Shown piece by piece: positions 17,295 to 17,331 of a DNA stretch of 17,331 nt (the first letter of the stretch is position 1; each line of letters opens with the position of its first letter). This DNA comes from CAZZKF01 sp964654995 (lineage in GTDB: Bacteria > Pseudomonadota > Alphaproteobacteria > CAZZKF01). The stretch covers positions 1-17,331 of the forward strand of contig CAZZKF010000054.1 in the NCBI GenBank assembly GCA_964654995.1. The letters are read 5' to 3'. The translations under genes were made by a program, and so were the position numbers. The notes under the pieces are model-generated. The model had not been told where the DNA came from, did no database searches, and saw only the letters and a list, made by a program, of their open reading frames with translations.

Positions 17295-17331
17295 ATGACC
17301 GAGCCCCCGGCAACGCCCGATTTCGCCACCG
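17295..17331 (+). CDS. Start of an unidentified gene, truncated by the window edge
   Basis: An ATG at 17295 opens a frame (MTEPPATPDFAT) running off the right edge. It is divergent from znuC with 36 bp between. Divergent neighbours of znuCB are often zur or znuA. Twelve residues cannot decide, although the lack of a hydrophobic signal sequence argues against znuA. Confidence 0.35.
   Translation, partial: MTEPPATPDFAT

Overview
The window looks like ordinary chromosome of a high-GC alphaproteobacterium, probably Rhodospirillales-like. This rests on strongly G/C-biased third codon positions, a glnB-glnA pair behind a sigma-54 promoter, an Aap/Bzt-type general amino-acid ABC transporter next to metC, a short QueF and alphaproteobacterial-style ParE. 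The exact genus cannot be read from the sequence. I see no insertion sequence, phage gene, CRISPR array or toxin-antitoxin pair. A run of exactly 100 N (6173-6272) is a scaffold gap that removes the end of parE.

Layout, left to right. A tRNA-His (minus) with its own promoter is followed by a PLP aminotransferase (minus). A 353-bp regulatory region separates it from the divergent glnB-glnA nitrogen operon (plus). This region carries a near-consensus sigma-54 promoter and a perfect 7-bp inverted repeat. glnA ends in two hairpins, the second a good intrinsic terminator. A hotdog acyl-CoA thioesterase (minus) diverges from parE (plus). After the gap come a RhlE-like DEAD-box helicase (plus) and, convergent to it, queF (minus). 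A sulfur pair follows on plus: a cysteine-synthase-family enzyme and 3-mercaptopyruvate sulfurtransferase. The genes aapJ-aapQ-aapM-aapP then form a tightly overlapping minus-strand operon, with metC divergent from aapJ. The zinc importer genes znuC-znuB (minus) close the window, and the first codons of an unidentified plus-strand gene lie at the right edge.

Functional themes. glnB/glnA handle nitrogen sensing and assimilation. The aap operon imports amino acids. The cysteine-synthase-like gene, sseA and metC handle sulfur amino acids. znuCB imports zinc. Packing is dense: three start/stop overlaps inside the aap operon, an 8-bp overlap in znuCB, and two convergent pairs whose coding ends overlap (sseA/aapP by 7 bp, metC/znuB by 12 bp).

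I did not find a clearly new multi-gene system. The items most worth a second look are: an Asp-to-His change at the expected catalytic position of the thioesterase; a mini-ORF with a perfect Shine-Dalgarno in the thioesterase/parE divergent region; the inverted repeat in the glnB upstream region; and a possible H2S-producing identity for the cysteine-synthase-like/sseA pair.
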